From Solwaraspora sp. WMMD406 (GTDB lineage: Bacteria; Actinomycetota; Actinomycetes; Mycobacteriales; Micromonosporaceae): a stretch of DNA of 64,000 bases. The notes below the pieces were generated by a model. The model saw nothing but the letters and a program-made list of their open reading frames with translations, ran no database searches and was not told the DNA's origin. The position numbers and the translations under genes are program-made. The stretch is from positions 4,930,001 to 4,994,000 of the forward strand of contig NZ_JARUBF010000001.1 of the NCBI RefSeq assembly GCF_029626025.1. The letters run 5' to 3'. Positions 16,282 to 23,673 of the stretch are shown piece after piece. Numbering within the stretch: position 1 is the stretch's first letter; each line of letters opens with the position of its first letter.

Positions 16282-18441
16282 TCACCTTTCGGAAGCGGTG
16301 GCGTCCGTCGACGCCGACGCGGTGGTCGGGACGGTCAGCAGGTCGGGGATCTCCGGTGCCCGCCAGCAGGCCGCCCGGCTGGGCCCGTACGGCCGCAGGT
16401 GCTGGTGCTCGCTGCGGCAGCGGTCGGTGGCGAACGGGCAGCGGGCGGCGAGCGGGCAGCCGGCCTCGGCGTCGGCCTCCTCCAGGTCGGTGAGCAGCTC
16501 GACCCGGCCGCCGCCGAAGCCGGCCCCGAGGCTCGGCGCGCTGGACAGCAACGCCCGCGTGTACGGGTGCGCCGGACGGGTGAAGACCTCGTCTACCGGG
16601 CCTTCCTCGACGATCCGGCCCAGGTAGAGCACGATCACCCGGTCGGCGAACCCGCGTACCGTGGCCAGGTCGTGGGAGATGAAGATCGAGCCCCGGTCGC
16701 GGTCGGCGGCGACGTCGCGGATCACCTCCAGGATCTGTGCCTGCACGGTGACGTCCAACGCCGACGTCGGCTCGTCGAACACGATCAGGTCGGGGTCGCC
16801 GACCAGGGCGCGGGCGATGCCGACCCGCTGGGCCTGGCCGCCGGAGAGTTCGTGCGGGCGGCGGGCCAGGATCGACCGGTCCAGGCCCATCCGGTCCAGC
16901 ACCGTGCCGACCCGCTCGGCCCGCTCGTCGGCCGGTACGCCGAGGGCCCGCAACGGTTCGCCGATGGCGTCGGCGACGCTGCGGCGCGGGCTGAGTGAGC
17001 CGAACGGGTCCTGGAACACCATCTGGGCGCGGGTCCGCAGGGTGCGCAGCGCCCGGCCGCGCAGGTCGGCCATCCGGGCGCCGCCGATCTCCACGGTGCC
17101 GTCGGCCGGCTCGACCAGTCCCAGGATCAGTTTGGCCAGGGTCGACTTGCCGCAGCCGCTCTCCCCGACGACGCCGAGGGTCTCGCCGGCGGCCACGGTC
17201 AGGTCGACGCCGCGCAACGCGTGGTGTCCGCCGCGCCCGAACCGGCTGCGGTAGACCACGTGGGCGTCGGCGATCCGCAGCACCGTCCGGTCGGCGGCGG
17301 CGGTCGGCTCCGCGTCGCCGGTCGTCGTGCCGCCGGTCGACGTGCCGGTCGACGTGCCGACAGTCGTCGAGGTGCCGGCGGTCAGCGGCCCGGTCTGCGG
17401 GTGGAAGCAGGCCAGCGTCCAGCCGGCGCTGCCAGCACCGAAGCCGGCGGCGGTGCTGTCCGACACGGCGGCCGGCCCGGCCCCGGTCGGCGGGCGCAGC
17501 GTGGCGCAGTGGTCGGTGGCGTGCGCGCAGCGCGTCACGAACGGGCAGCTCGTCGGCGGCCGCGTCAGCAACGGCATGCCGCCAGCGGTGGCCCGGACCG
17601 GCCGGCCGTCGACGTCGGGCACCGAGGCGAGCAACGCCCGGGTGTACGGGTGGGCCGGCGCGCGCAGCACCGTGGCCACCGGCCCGCTCTCCACGACGGT
17701 GCCGGCGTAGAGCACCACCACCCGGTCGCAGACCTCGGCGATCGAGGCCAGGTCGTGTGAGATCAGCAGTACCCCGCGCCGGTCGGTGTCGGCGGCGTGG
17801 CGGAACTGCCGCAGGATCTCCCGGGCCAGGGTGACGTCCAGGCCGGTGGTGGGTTCGTCGGCGATCAGCAGGCCGGGCGCGCAGCCGGTGGCCAGCGAGA
17901 TCATCACCCGCTGCGCCATCCCGCCGGACAGCTCGTGCGGGTACGCCGCCAGCCGTCGCTGCGGGCTGCGGATGCCGACGGCCGCGAAGAGTTCCTGGGC
18001 GGTCTCGCGGGCCTGCTGGCGGGTCACGCCCTGATGGGTGACGAGCCGGTCGGCCAACTGTCGACCGACGGTACGGGTGGGGCTGAGCGCGCCGCGCGGG
18101 TTCTGGAAGCAGATCGCCGCGCCGTGGCCCCGGTGGCGGCGCAGCTGCTCCGGTCCGAGCCGCAGCACGTCGACGGACTCACCATCGCCCGGACCAGCGG
18201 GACTGTCGCCGCCGTGGAAGCGGACCCGGCCGGTGGCCCGCGCGCCGCCGGGCAGCAGCCCGACGATGGAGCGGGCCACCATGGACTTGCCGCCGCCGCT
18301 CTCGCCGACCAGGCCGACCACCTCGCCCCGGTCGACGTGCAGGCTGACGTCGCTGAGCGCGGCCACCTGCCGGCCGGGCCGGCGGATCAGCACCGACAGG
18401 TTCTCGATGGCGAGCAGTTCGCGGGTCGTCGTCGGGTCCAT
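16282..18441 (-). CDS. Fused double ATP-binding subunit of an oligopeptide-type ABC importer (DppD-DppF fusion)
   Basis: About 720 residues with two complete ABC cassettes in one chain. Cassette 1: Walker A GESGGGKS, signature LSGGMAQR, Walker B LLIADEP. Cassette 2: GESGCGKS, LSGGQAQR, LIVFDEP. Each is followed by the oligopeptide-transporter C-terminal motif (HPYTRALL, then a Cys-rich CPFVTRC...C or CPLAARC...C). A Thr/Gly-rich linker (GTSTTVGTSTGTSTGG) joins them. Usually these are two genes. ATG 18441 is used here; a GTG at 18450 overlapping the permease stop is an alternative. It powers uptake through the two adjacent permeases. Confidence 0.92.
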   Translation of the reverse strand: MDPTTTRELLAIENLSVLIRRPGRQVAALSDVSLHVDRGEVVGLVGESGGGKSMVARSIVGLLPGGARATGRVRFHGGDSPAGPGDGESVDVLRLGPEQLRRHRGHGAAICFQNPRGALSPTRTVGRQLADRLVTHQGVTRQQARETAQELFAAVGIRSPQRRLAAYPHELSGGMAQRVMISLATGCAPGLLIADEPTTGLDVTLAREILRQFRHAADTDRRGVLLISHDLASIAEVCDRVVVLYAGTVVESGPVATVLRAPAHPYTRALLASVPDVDGRPVRATAGGMPLLTRPPTSCPFVTRCAHATDHCATLRPPTGAGPAAVSDSTAAGFGAGSAGWTLACFHPQTGPLTAGTSTTVGTSTGTSTGGTTTGDAEPTAAADRTVLRIADAHVVYRSRFGRGGHHALRGVDLTVAAGETLGVVGESGCGKSTLAKLILGLVEPADGTVEIGGARMADLRGRALRTLRTRAQMVFQDPFGSLSPRRSVADAIGEPLRALGVPADERAERVGTVLDRMGLDRSILARRPHELSGGQAQRVGIARALVGDPDLIVFDEPTSALDVTVQAQILEVIRDVAADRDRGSIFISHDLATVRGFADRVIVLYLGRIVEEGPVDEVFTRPAHPYTRALLSSAPSLGAGFGGGRVELLTDLEEADAEAGCPLAARCPFATDRCRSEHQHLRPYGPSRAACWRAPEIPDLLTVPTTASASTDATASER

Positions 18442-18446
18442 CGCGC

Positions 18447-19343
18447 TCACCGCCGTTTCGCTTCGGCGCGTTCCTGCAGGCCTTCGCCGAGCAGGCTGAA
18501 CCCGAACACGCTGACCAGCAGGAACAATCCGGGCGGTACGGAGGTCCACCAGCGGCCGGCGACCACGTCCGGTGAGCCGAGGCTGATCATCGATCCCCAT
18601 TCGGCGGTCGGGACCGCGATGCCCAGCCCGAGGAAGGACAGCCCGGCCAGGGTCAGCATCGCCCAGCCGCAGCCCAGCGGGGCGATCACCCGTACCGGGG
18701 TGAGGCTGTTCGGCAGGACGTGCCGCCAGAGCACCCCGACCGGTGACGCGCCGGAGGTGACGGCGGCGTCGATGAACGGCAGTTCGCGGACCGAGCGGAC
18801 CTCGGCGCGCACCAGTCGGGCGTAGCCGGGGGCGTTGACCAGGGCGATGGTGAGGATCAGGTTGACCGTGCCGCCGCCGAGCAGGGCCGCCACGGCCAGG
18901 GCGAGGATGAACGTGGGGAACGCCTGGAAGATGTCGAGCAGCCGCATCAGCAGGTCGTCGATCCAGCCGCCGAAGTAGCCGGCGACCAGCCCCAGGGTGG
19001 TGCCGACGATCACGGCGAGGGCGACGGCGGCGACCGCGATGCCCAGGTCGAGCCGGCCGGCGTGCAGCACCCGGCTCCACACGTCCATCCCGTTGATGTC
19101 GGTGCCGAGCAGGTGGCTGCCGCCGGGTGGTAGCAGCGTGCCGGCGGGGTCGATCTCCTCCGGGCCCCACGACGACAGCAGCGGGGCGGCCAGCGCGGCG
19201 AGCGCCACCACGGCCAGGATCGTCGCGCCGACGGCGATCAGCACGGTGGCGAACCGGCCGCCCCGGGCGGTGCCGGCGGCCACCACCGGGGCGGCGTCGT
19301 CGGCGCCGTCGCCTGGTCCGCCGGCCGCGCGCAGGTCAACCAT
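18447..19343 (-). CDS. ABC transporter permease, DppC type
   Basis: A 298-residue membrane protein with an N-terminal TM helix (FATVLIAVGATILAVVALAA), the periplasmic LLGTDINGMDVWSRVLHAGR motif of the second permease of dipeptide/nickel importers, and the EAA cytoplasmic loop region (VTSGASPVGVLWRHVLPNSL). Start ATG 19343 overlaps the upstream permease stop by one base. It forms the heterodimeric channel with the next gene upstream. Confidence 0.92.
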   Translation of the reverse strand: MVDLRAAGGPGDGADDAAPVVAAGTARGGRFATVLIAVGATILAVVALAALAAPLLSSWGPEEIDPAGTLLPPGGSHLLGTDINGMDVWSRVLHAGRLDLGIAVAAVALAVIVGTTLGLVAGYFGGWIDDLLMRLLDIFQAFPTFILALAVAALLGGGTVNLILTIALVNAPGYARLVRAEVRSVRELPFIDAAVTSGASPVGVLWRHVLPNSLTPVRVIAPLGCGWAMLTLAGLSFLGLGIAVPTAEWGSMISLGSPDVVAGRWWTSVPPGLFLLVSVFGFSLLGEGLQERAEAKRR

Positions 19344-20353
19344 CAGATCTTCACTCTCGGGTCGAGGATCGCGTGCACGACGTCGGCGATCAGGAAGACG
19401 AGGACGTAGCAGACCGCGATGAGCAGCACGCTGGCCTGCACCACCGGGAAGTCGCGGTAGAGCAGCCCGCGTAGCGCCCACTGGCCGAAGCCCTGCCACG
19501 AGTAGACGTACTCGATCAGCACGGTGGAGCCGATCGCGGTGCCGAACACCAGCGCGGCCAGCGACGGCAGCCGTACCAGGGTGGCTCGGATCAGGTAGCC
19601 ACGGCGCAGCAGCCGGTCGCGCAGCCCGTGCGCGGCGGCGGCGGTGTACGCCTCGGAGTGCAGCACCTCCAGGGCGGAGGCGCGGACGCTGCGCAGCAGC
19701 GGCGCGACGACCACGATCGCCAGGGTGGCCACCGGCAGCGCCAGGTGCCCGAGCGCGGAGGTGAACGCCGGCCCGTTGGCGGTCAGCGCGGCGTCGATCA
19801 GTTCGGCGCCGGTGATCGGGGTGAGGTTGGTGTCCGGGTCGACCCGGCCGCTGGGGGCCGGGAACCAGCCGAGCACGCTGTAGCCGACCAGGACCAGCAC
19901 CAGTCCGAGCCAGAACTCCGGCACCGAGTTGCCGATCAGGGCCAGCACCCGGATGCCGTGGTCGGCGGCCCGGTCGGCGCGGCGCGCCGACCAGATGCCG
20001 CCGACCACGGCGACGAGCACCGCGACGGTGACCGCCAGCACCACCAGTTGCAGGGTGGGGCCGACCCGCAGGGCCAGTTCACCGGCGACCGCGTTGCCGC
20101 TCTGGATCGAGGTGCCGAGATCGCCGGTGACCAGACCGCCCAGGTAGTCCAGGAACTGCTTCCACAGCGGCTGGTCCAGCCCGTAGCGGGCACGCGCCGC
20201 CGCGGCCTCCACCTCAGTGGCGTTGGGGCCGAGGATGGTCCGGATCGGGTCCCCGGGCAGGACCCGGACCAGGACGAAGGTCGCGACGATCACGCCGAGC
20301 AGCACCGGGACGAGCTGCAGCAGCCGGCGGGCGACGAAACGGGCGATGCGCAT
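19343..20353 (-). CDS. ABC transporter permease, DppB type
   Basis: 336 residues. N-terminal ARFVARRLLQLVPVLLGVIV and FVLVRVLPGDPIRTILG are the hallmark of first permeases of the Dpp/Opp family. The EAA loop reads AAAHGLRDRLLRRGYLIRAT and the last helices contain IEYVYSWQGFGQWALRG. Co-transcribed between the binding protein and DppC-like genes. Confidence 0.92.
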   Translation of the reverse strand: MRIARFVARRLLQLVPVLLGVIVATFVLVRVLPGDPIRTILGPNATEVEAAAARARYGLDQPLWKQFLDYLGGLVTGDLGTSIQSGNAVAGELALRVGPTLQLVVLAVTVAVLVAVVGGIWSARRADRAADHGIRVLALIGNSVPEFWLGLVLVLVGYSVLGWFPAPSGRVDPDTNLTPITGAELIDAALTANGPAFTSALGHLALPVATLAIVVVAPLLRSVRASALEVLHSEAYTAAAAHGLRDRLLRRGYLIRATLVRLPSLAALVFGTAIGSTVLIEYVYSWQGFGQWALRGLLYRDFPVVQASVLLIAVCYVLVFLIADVVHAILDPRVKI

Positions 20354-20375
20354 GGGCGCTGGTTGCCGCCGGCGG

Positions 20376-22034
20376 TCAGGCCGAGGCGCTCAGGTACCGC
20401 AGCCGGGCCAGCCCGTCCATGGGCTGGACCCAGCCGGTGACCTGATCGCGGACCGGCAGGTTGAAGTTGGGCTGGCAGAGGATCACCCAGGGCACGTCGG
20501 CGGCGAGGATCTCCTGGACCCGCAGCCACAGCGCGTTGCGTTCGTTGGCGTCGACGATGGTGTGCGACCGCTCGTAGATCTCCTCGAGCTCCGGGTTGAC
20601 GTAGTTGGAGTAGTTGAGGTTGGCGCCCTCGACGAAGCTGGTGGCCAGCATGTACTCGACGTCGTTGACCCACAGCTGGCCGGAGGTGATCTGCAGCGGG
20701 ATGTTCTTCTGCTGCCGGCGCTCGGCCAGGGTGGCCGGGTCCAGCGGGGTCAGTTCCAGTTCGATGCCGACCTTGCGGGCCTCGCTCTGGACCAGTACGG
20801 CGATCTGCTGCTGGGTGTCGTTGTCGGTGGCGTACACCAGCTCGGAGGTGATCTGGCCGACCCCGGCGGCGGCGAGCGCGGCGCGGGCGGCGTCCGGGTC
20901 GTAGCCGTACGGGTACCCGCGCTCGTCGTAGCCGGGCATGTCCAGCGGCACCAGGCTCTTCGTCGGGCGGGCGTCGCCGCCGTACACGTTGGCGATGATC
21001 TGCTCGTACGGCACCGCCTGGGCGAGGGCCTTACGGACGTCGACGTTGTCGAACGGCGCGGTGGTCACCGACATCTGGATGGCGACCTGTTCGTTGCTGG
21101 CCGCCGAGATGACCGTGATGCCGTCCGCGTTCTTGAGATCGGCGATGTCGCGTTGGCTGATGCCCAGCGCCACGTCGATGTCGCCGGCCTGCAGTTGCAG
21201 TCGCTGGTTGGCGGCGGCCGGCACCACCGAGATCCGGATGGTCTTGGTCTGCGCCGGGTCCGGGCCGGGGTAGTTCTCGTTGGCGGTGAGCACGATCTCC
21301 TGGCCCTGCACGGCCCGTTCGACGTTGAAGTAGCCGCCGGTGGGGGCGTTGTTGGCGAACCATTCGGCGGCCCACGGGTCGGCGTCGGTGGCGTGCTGCT
21401 TGGCTTCTTCCGAGTCGAACACGTACAGCGAGATGGCCTGGATCTGCCGGGTCAGCGCGCTCGGGAAGGCCTGGGTGAACTCGACCGTGTAGTCGTCGAC
21501 CACGCGTACCTGGTCGGGCTCGGTCAGTCCGATGGTCCGGTAGATGCCGGCGACGTTGGCCTGGGCGGCGAACGCCCGGTCCTTGGACCATTTGACGTCG
21601 GCGGCGGTCATCTCGTTGCCACTGGCGAAGGTGACCCCTTGGCGCAGCTTGAGGGTCCAGACCGTCTGGTCGGCGTTGGGCTCGAACGACTCGGCGAAGG
21701 TGGCGACGATGTTCTCGGTGTCGAGGATGCGGGAGCCGTCGGCTTCGGTCACCCCGTAGTCGATCATGTACGGGAAGACGTTCTTGTACAGCATCAGGGC
21801 GACCGGGTCGAAGCCCACGAAGTCCTGGTCCCAGCTGCTGAGGTAGCTGGAGACGGCGATCCGGAGGGTGTCCGAGCCGGTGCCGGGCGAGGCGTCGTCG
21901 GAGCCGTCGGTACGCGAGCCGGAGGCGCACGCGCCGGTGGCGAACAGCAGTGCGCCGATGCCGCCGAGCTGGAGCACCGACCGGCGGGAGATAGCGGACG
22001 AGGCGGTGCCGCCTCGCGGAGAGGTACCAGCCAT
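20376..22034 (-). CDS. Tat-exported solute-binding lipoprotein of the oligopeptide ABC importer (SBP family 5)
   Basis: 552 residues from ATG 22034, with GGAGG 9 nt upstream. The N-terminus carries a twin-arginine motif (SRRSVLQLGG) and a lipobox-like LFATGAC, so it is probably a Tat-secreted lipoprotein. SBP_bac_5 features include TVWTLKLRQGVTFASGNEMT, the ADVKWSKDRAF region and FDNVDVRKALAQAV. It is the first gene of the ~16.5-kb operon, which places substrate capture before HyuAB and the hydrolases. Substrate unknown; family members bind peptides, nickel, sugars and other small molecules. Confidence 0.92.
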   Translation of the reverse strand: MAGTSPRGGTASSAISRRSVLQLGGIGALLFATGACASGSRTDGSDDASPGTGSDTLRIAVSSYLSSWDQDFVGFDPVALMLYKNVFPYMIDYGVTEADGSRILDTENIVATFAESFEPNADQTVWTLKLRQGVTFASGNEMTAADVKWSKDRAFAAQANVAGIYRTIGLTEPDQVRVVDDYTVEFTQAFPSALTRQIQAISLYVFDSEEAKQHATDADPWAAEWFANNAPTGGYFNVERAVQGQEIVLTANENYPGPDPAQTKTIRISVVPAAANQRLQLQAGDIDVALGISQRDIADLKNADGITVISAASNEQVAIQMSVTTAPFDNVDVRKALAQAVPYEQIIANVYGGDARPTKSLVPLDMPGYDERGYPYGYDPDAARAALAAAGVGQITSELVYATDNDTQQQIAVLVQSEARKVGIELELTPLDPATLAERRQQKNIPLQITSGQLWVNDVEYMLATSFVEGANLNYSNYVNPELEEIYERSHTIVDANERNALWLRVQEILAADVPWVILCQPNFNLPVRDQVTGWVQPMDGLARLRYLSASA

Positions 22035-22142
22035 GGGAGAAGTCCTCCGTCGTGAACGGCGAGGGTGACCTGATGTGTGTGGCGTGGAGTGGGTGGCAGA
22101 TCCCACGTCGGGCGGCAGGTCGGCTGACCCAGCCACCTCCGT

Positions 22143-22189
22143 GTTCTATCAGGCTGAACGTTTGTGAACAAGAGGTGAAACTCGTTCAC
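22143..22189 (-). promoter_or_regulatory. Operon promoter with overlapping GTGAA repeats
   Basis: On the minus strand, TTGTTC (22171-22166), a 17-nt spacer and TAGAAC (22148-22143) fit a housekeeping-type promoter ~110 bp before the binding-protein start. The -35 lies inside GTGAACAA (22164-22171, plus-strand reading). Just upstream is an inverted repeat GTGAA-ACTCG-TTCAC (22175-22189). Binding there would block the -35, suggesting repression of the whole operon. Confidence 0.5.
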
Positions 22190-22250
22190 GCGCATATTCC
22201 CGCAAGTGGAGATGCGATAGAACCGAAAGGAGGAGAGACCCGAGGCCGAG

Positions 22251-22279
22251 TTGTTCACAGATTTTCACACAATTGATAC
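22251..22279 (+). promoter_or_regulatory. Divergent candidate promoter sharing the TTGTTCAC box
   Basis: Plus-strand TTGTTC (22251-22256), a 17-nt spacer, then TGATAC (22274-22279). The -35 sits in TTGTTCAC, the exact reverse complement of the GTGAACAA in the minus-strand promoter 79 bp away, and a further TTTTCAC follows. The -10 is weak and no gene starts nearby except the lipoprotein at 22532, so this may be only an operator. Confidence 0.3.
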
Positions 22280-22436
22280 ACAACCGAGAGCACCGCACCG
22301 GCGGCCTGGCCGACGTGACGGCACAGCGGCGCTACGGGCCGGCCGCCGCCGAGGCCCGCCGACGTCCCGCCGGTCGCCGACCGGACCTGCCTCGCTGGCG
22401 GCCACCCGGCCACCCGGCCACGGTCACCACCCGTGA

Positions 22437-22465
22437 TCGACAAAAATTGATGAGCGGCCTATGCT
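22437..22465 (+). promoter_or_regulatory. Promoter of the lipoprotein gene
   Basis: TCGACA (22437-22442), a 17-nt spacer, TATGCT (22460-22465): a good sigma-70-like match ending ~65 bp before the ATG. Confidence 0.5.
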
Positions 22466-22531
22466 CCCGACTGACCTCTGGTAGCGCTCCCACCGTCCGA
22501 CGCCGGAGGCGCACCGATAGGAGGTAGTGTC

Positions 22532-23035
22532 ATGCGCTCCATTGCGGGCGTTCTCGTCGGAGTGGCCGCGCTGGTGCTGGTCGCCGGATGCACCACACCG
22601 CCCGGCCGCGACACGGTCGGCCCATCCGCCGCCGCGCCCACGCCCAGCCAGTCGCCCATCCAGGTCAACGTCGCCGACGCGCTCGCGGTCGCCCAGCAGG
22701 AATTCAGCCTGATCGCCGGCGGCGACTGGACCGGGGCCTGGCAGCTCTGGACCGAAGAGGCCCAGAAGTCGGTGCCCGAGGAGGTCTTCGTCGACGCGAA
22801 CGAGACCTGCCCGGTCCAGCCAGGGGTGGAGTTCGAACTCCAAGAGGTGACGCCGGTCAGCGAGACCGCGGTCGACCTCACCTGGCGACGGGACGACCGG
22901 GTCGGCAACAGCTCGCTGCGGCTGGAAGACGACACCTGGCGGTTCGACCCAGGCGGCGGCATGCTCGTCGAGTACGCCTCCGGCGCCGACGAGACTATCG
23001 AGGCGCGTCGCGCCGCCGGCGACTGCCCGTCCTGA
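22532..23035 (+). CDS. Small secreted lipoprotein, unknown function
   Basis: 167 residues. ATG with GGAGG 7 nt upstream. Signal peptide SIAGVLVGVAALVLVAGC ends in a clear lipobox (LVAGC), so it should be anchored outside the membrane. A Pro/Thr/Ser linker follows. The globular part (ALAVAQQEFSLIAGGDWTGAW, then LEDDTWRFDPGGG) resembles NTF2-like or DUF4878-type extracellular domains in layout. No enzymatic motif is visible. It is monocistronic, facing a converging small gene. Confidence 0.75.
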   Translation: MRSIAGVLVGVAALVLVAGCTTPPGRDTVGPSAAAPTPSQSPIQVNVADALAVAQQEFSLIAGGDWTGAWQLWTEEAQKSVPEEVFVDANETCPVQPGVEFELQEVTPVSETAVDLTWRRDDRVGNSSLRLEDDTWRFDPGGGMLVEYASGADETIEARRAAGDCPS

Positions 23036-23051
23036 CCTTGAAGGCGGTTAC

Positions 23052-23092
23052 CCGGCCCGGAGGCAACGGACCCTGACCGTGCTCCGGGCCGG
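23052..23092. terminator. Convergent terminator hairpin
   Basis: Eleven-base arms CCGGCCCGGAG / CTCCGGGCCGG around a 19-nt loop, between the lipoprotein stop and the end of the converging small gene. Confidence 0.5.
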
Positions 23093-23116
23093 CCAACCTG
23101 TCGCGGCTCACCGCCC

Positions 23117-23293
23117 TCAGCGGCGCCGCTTGTTCCGGTGCAGTGCGTCCCCCGCCTGCCGCAGCAGCTTCGAGGTACGCGACGACGGGCCCCTGCGGGA
23201 CTCCACCACCGAGCTGAGCTTGCGCGCCCCGGCCGCCGCCAGCGGCACAGCGACCGCGACGACCGCCCAGCGCTTGATCATCCTACCGACCAT
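23117..23293 (-). CDS. Small basic protein with one hydrophobic segment
   Basis: 58 residues from ATG 23293 with a strong GAAGGAGG ribosome site 5 nt upstream. MVGRMIKRWAVVAVAVPLAA forms an N-terminal hydrophobic segment, followed by a basic, Ser/Arg-rich tail ending NKRRR. I recall similar short proteins as conserved in Micromonosporaceae, without function. The excellent ribosome site is the best evidence that it is real. Confidence 0.65.
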   Translation of the reverse strand: MVGRMIKRWAVVAVAVPLAAAGARKLSSVVESRRGPSSRTSKLLRQAGDALHRNKRRR

Positions 23294-23673
23294 GGTCGCC
23301 TCCTTCGGTCCGGCGTCGACACCCGGCACGTCGCGCCGGCATCGACCTGGCTGGTGCCGTGTCGACGGGTCCGGCGCGTGCTGTCGGCAGACACATACCC
23401 AGCAGCCCGCTCCGCTAAGCCTGGCCCGGACCCGATCCGCCGCCGGGTCGGCCGGGGTGGTGCGGAAAGGACAGGATTTCGCCGTGTCGGGCTGGTTCTG
23501 TCGACGGCGCAGGTGCGCGGTGGCGGTGGCCGTGGCGGTCAGCTCGGGTGCGTAGCCGGGCGGCAGGTGCGCCTGGATGATGACCGGCGGTCGCCCGAAC
23601 GCCCCGGGTGAGCCGGCCGCGCGATAGGTTGGACATCGACAGAGGTCGGTAGCTGGTCGGCGGGCAGCTCGGA
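23294..23673. other. No supportable gene
   Basis: About 380 bp between the small basic protein start and the sulfatase stop. A long minus-strand frame runs through it, but I see no ribosome site or family motif. It presumably holds the promoter of the small gene. Confidence 0.4.

Noticed and set aside
22226-22240. Strong AAGGAGG ribosome-site-like sequence
   Set aside because: No start codon with a plausible frame follows; probably fortuitous within the promoter region.
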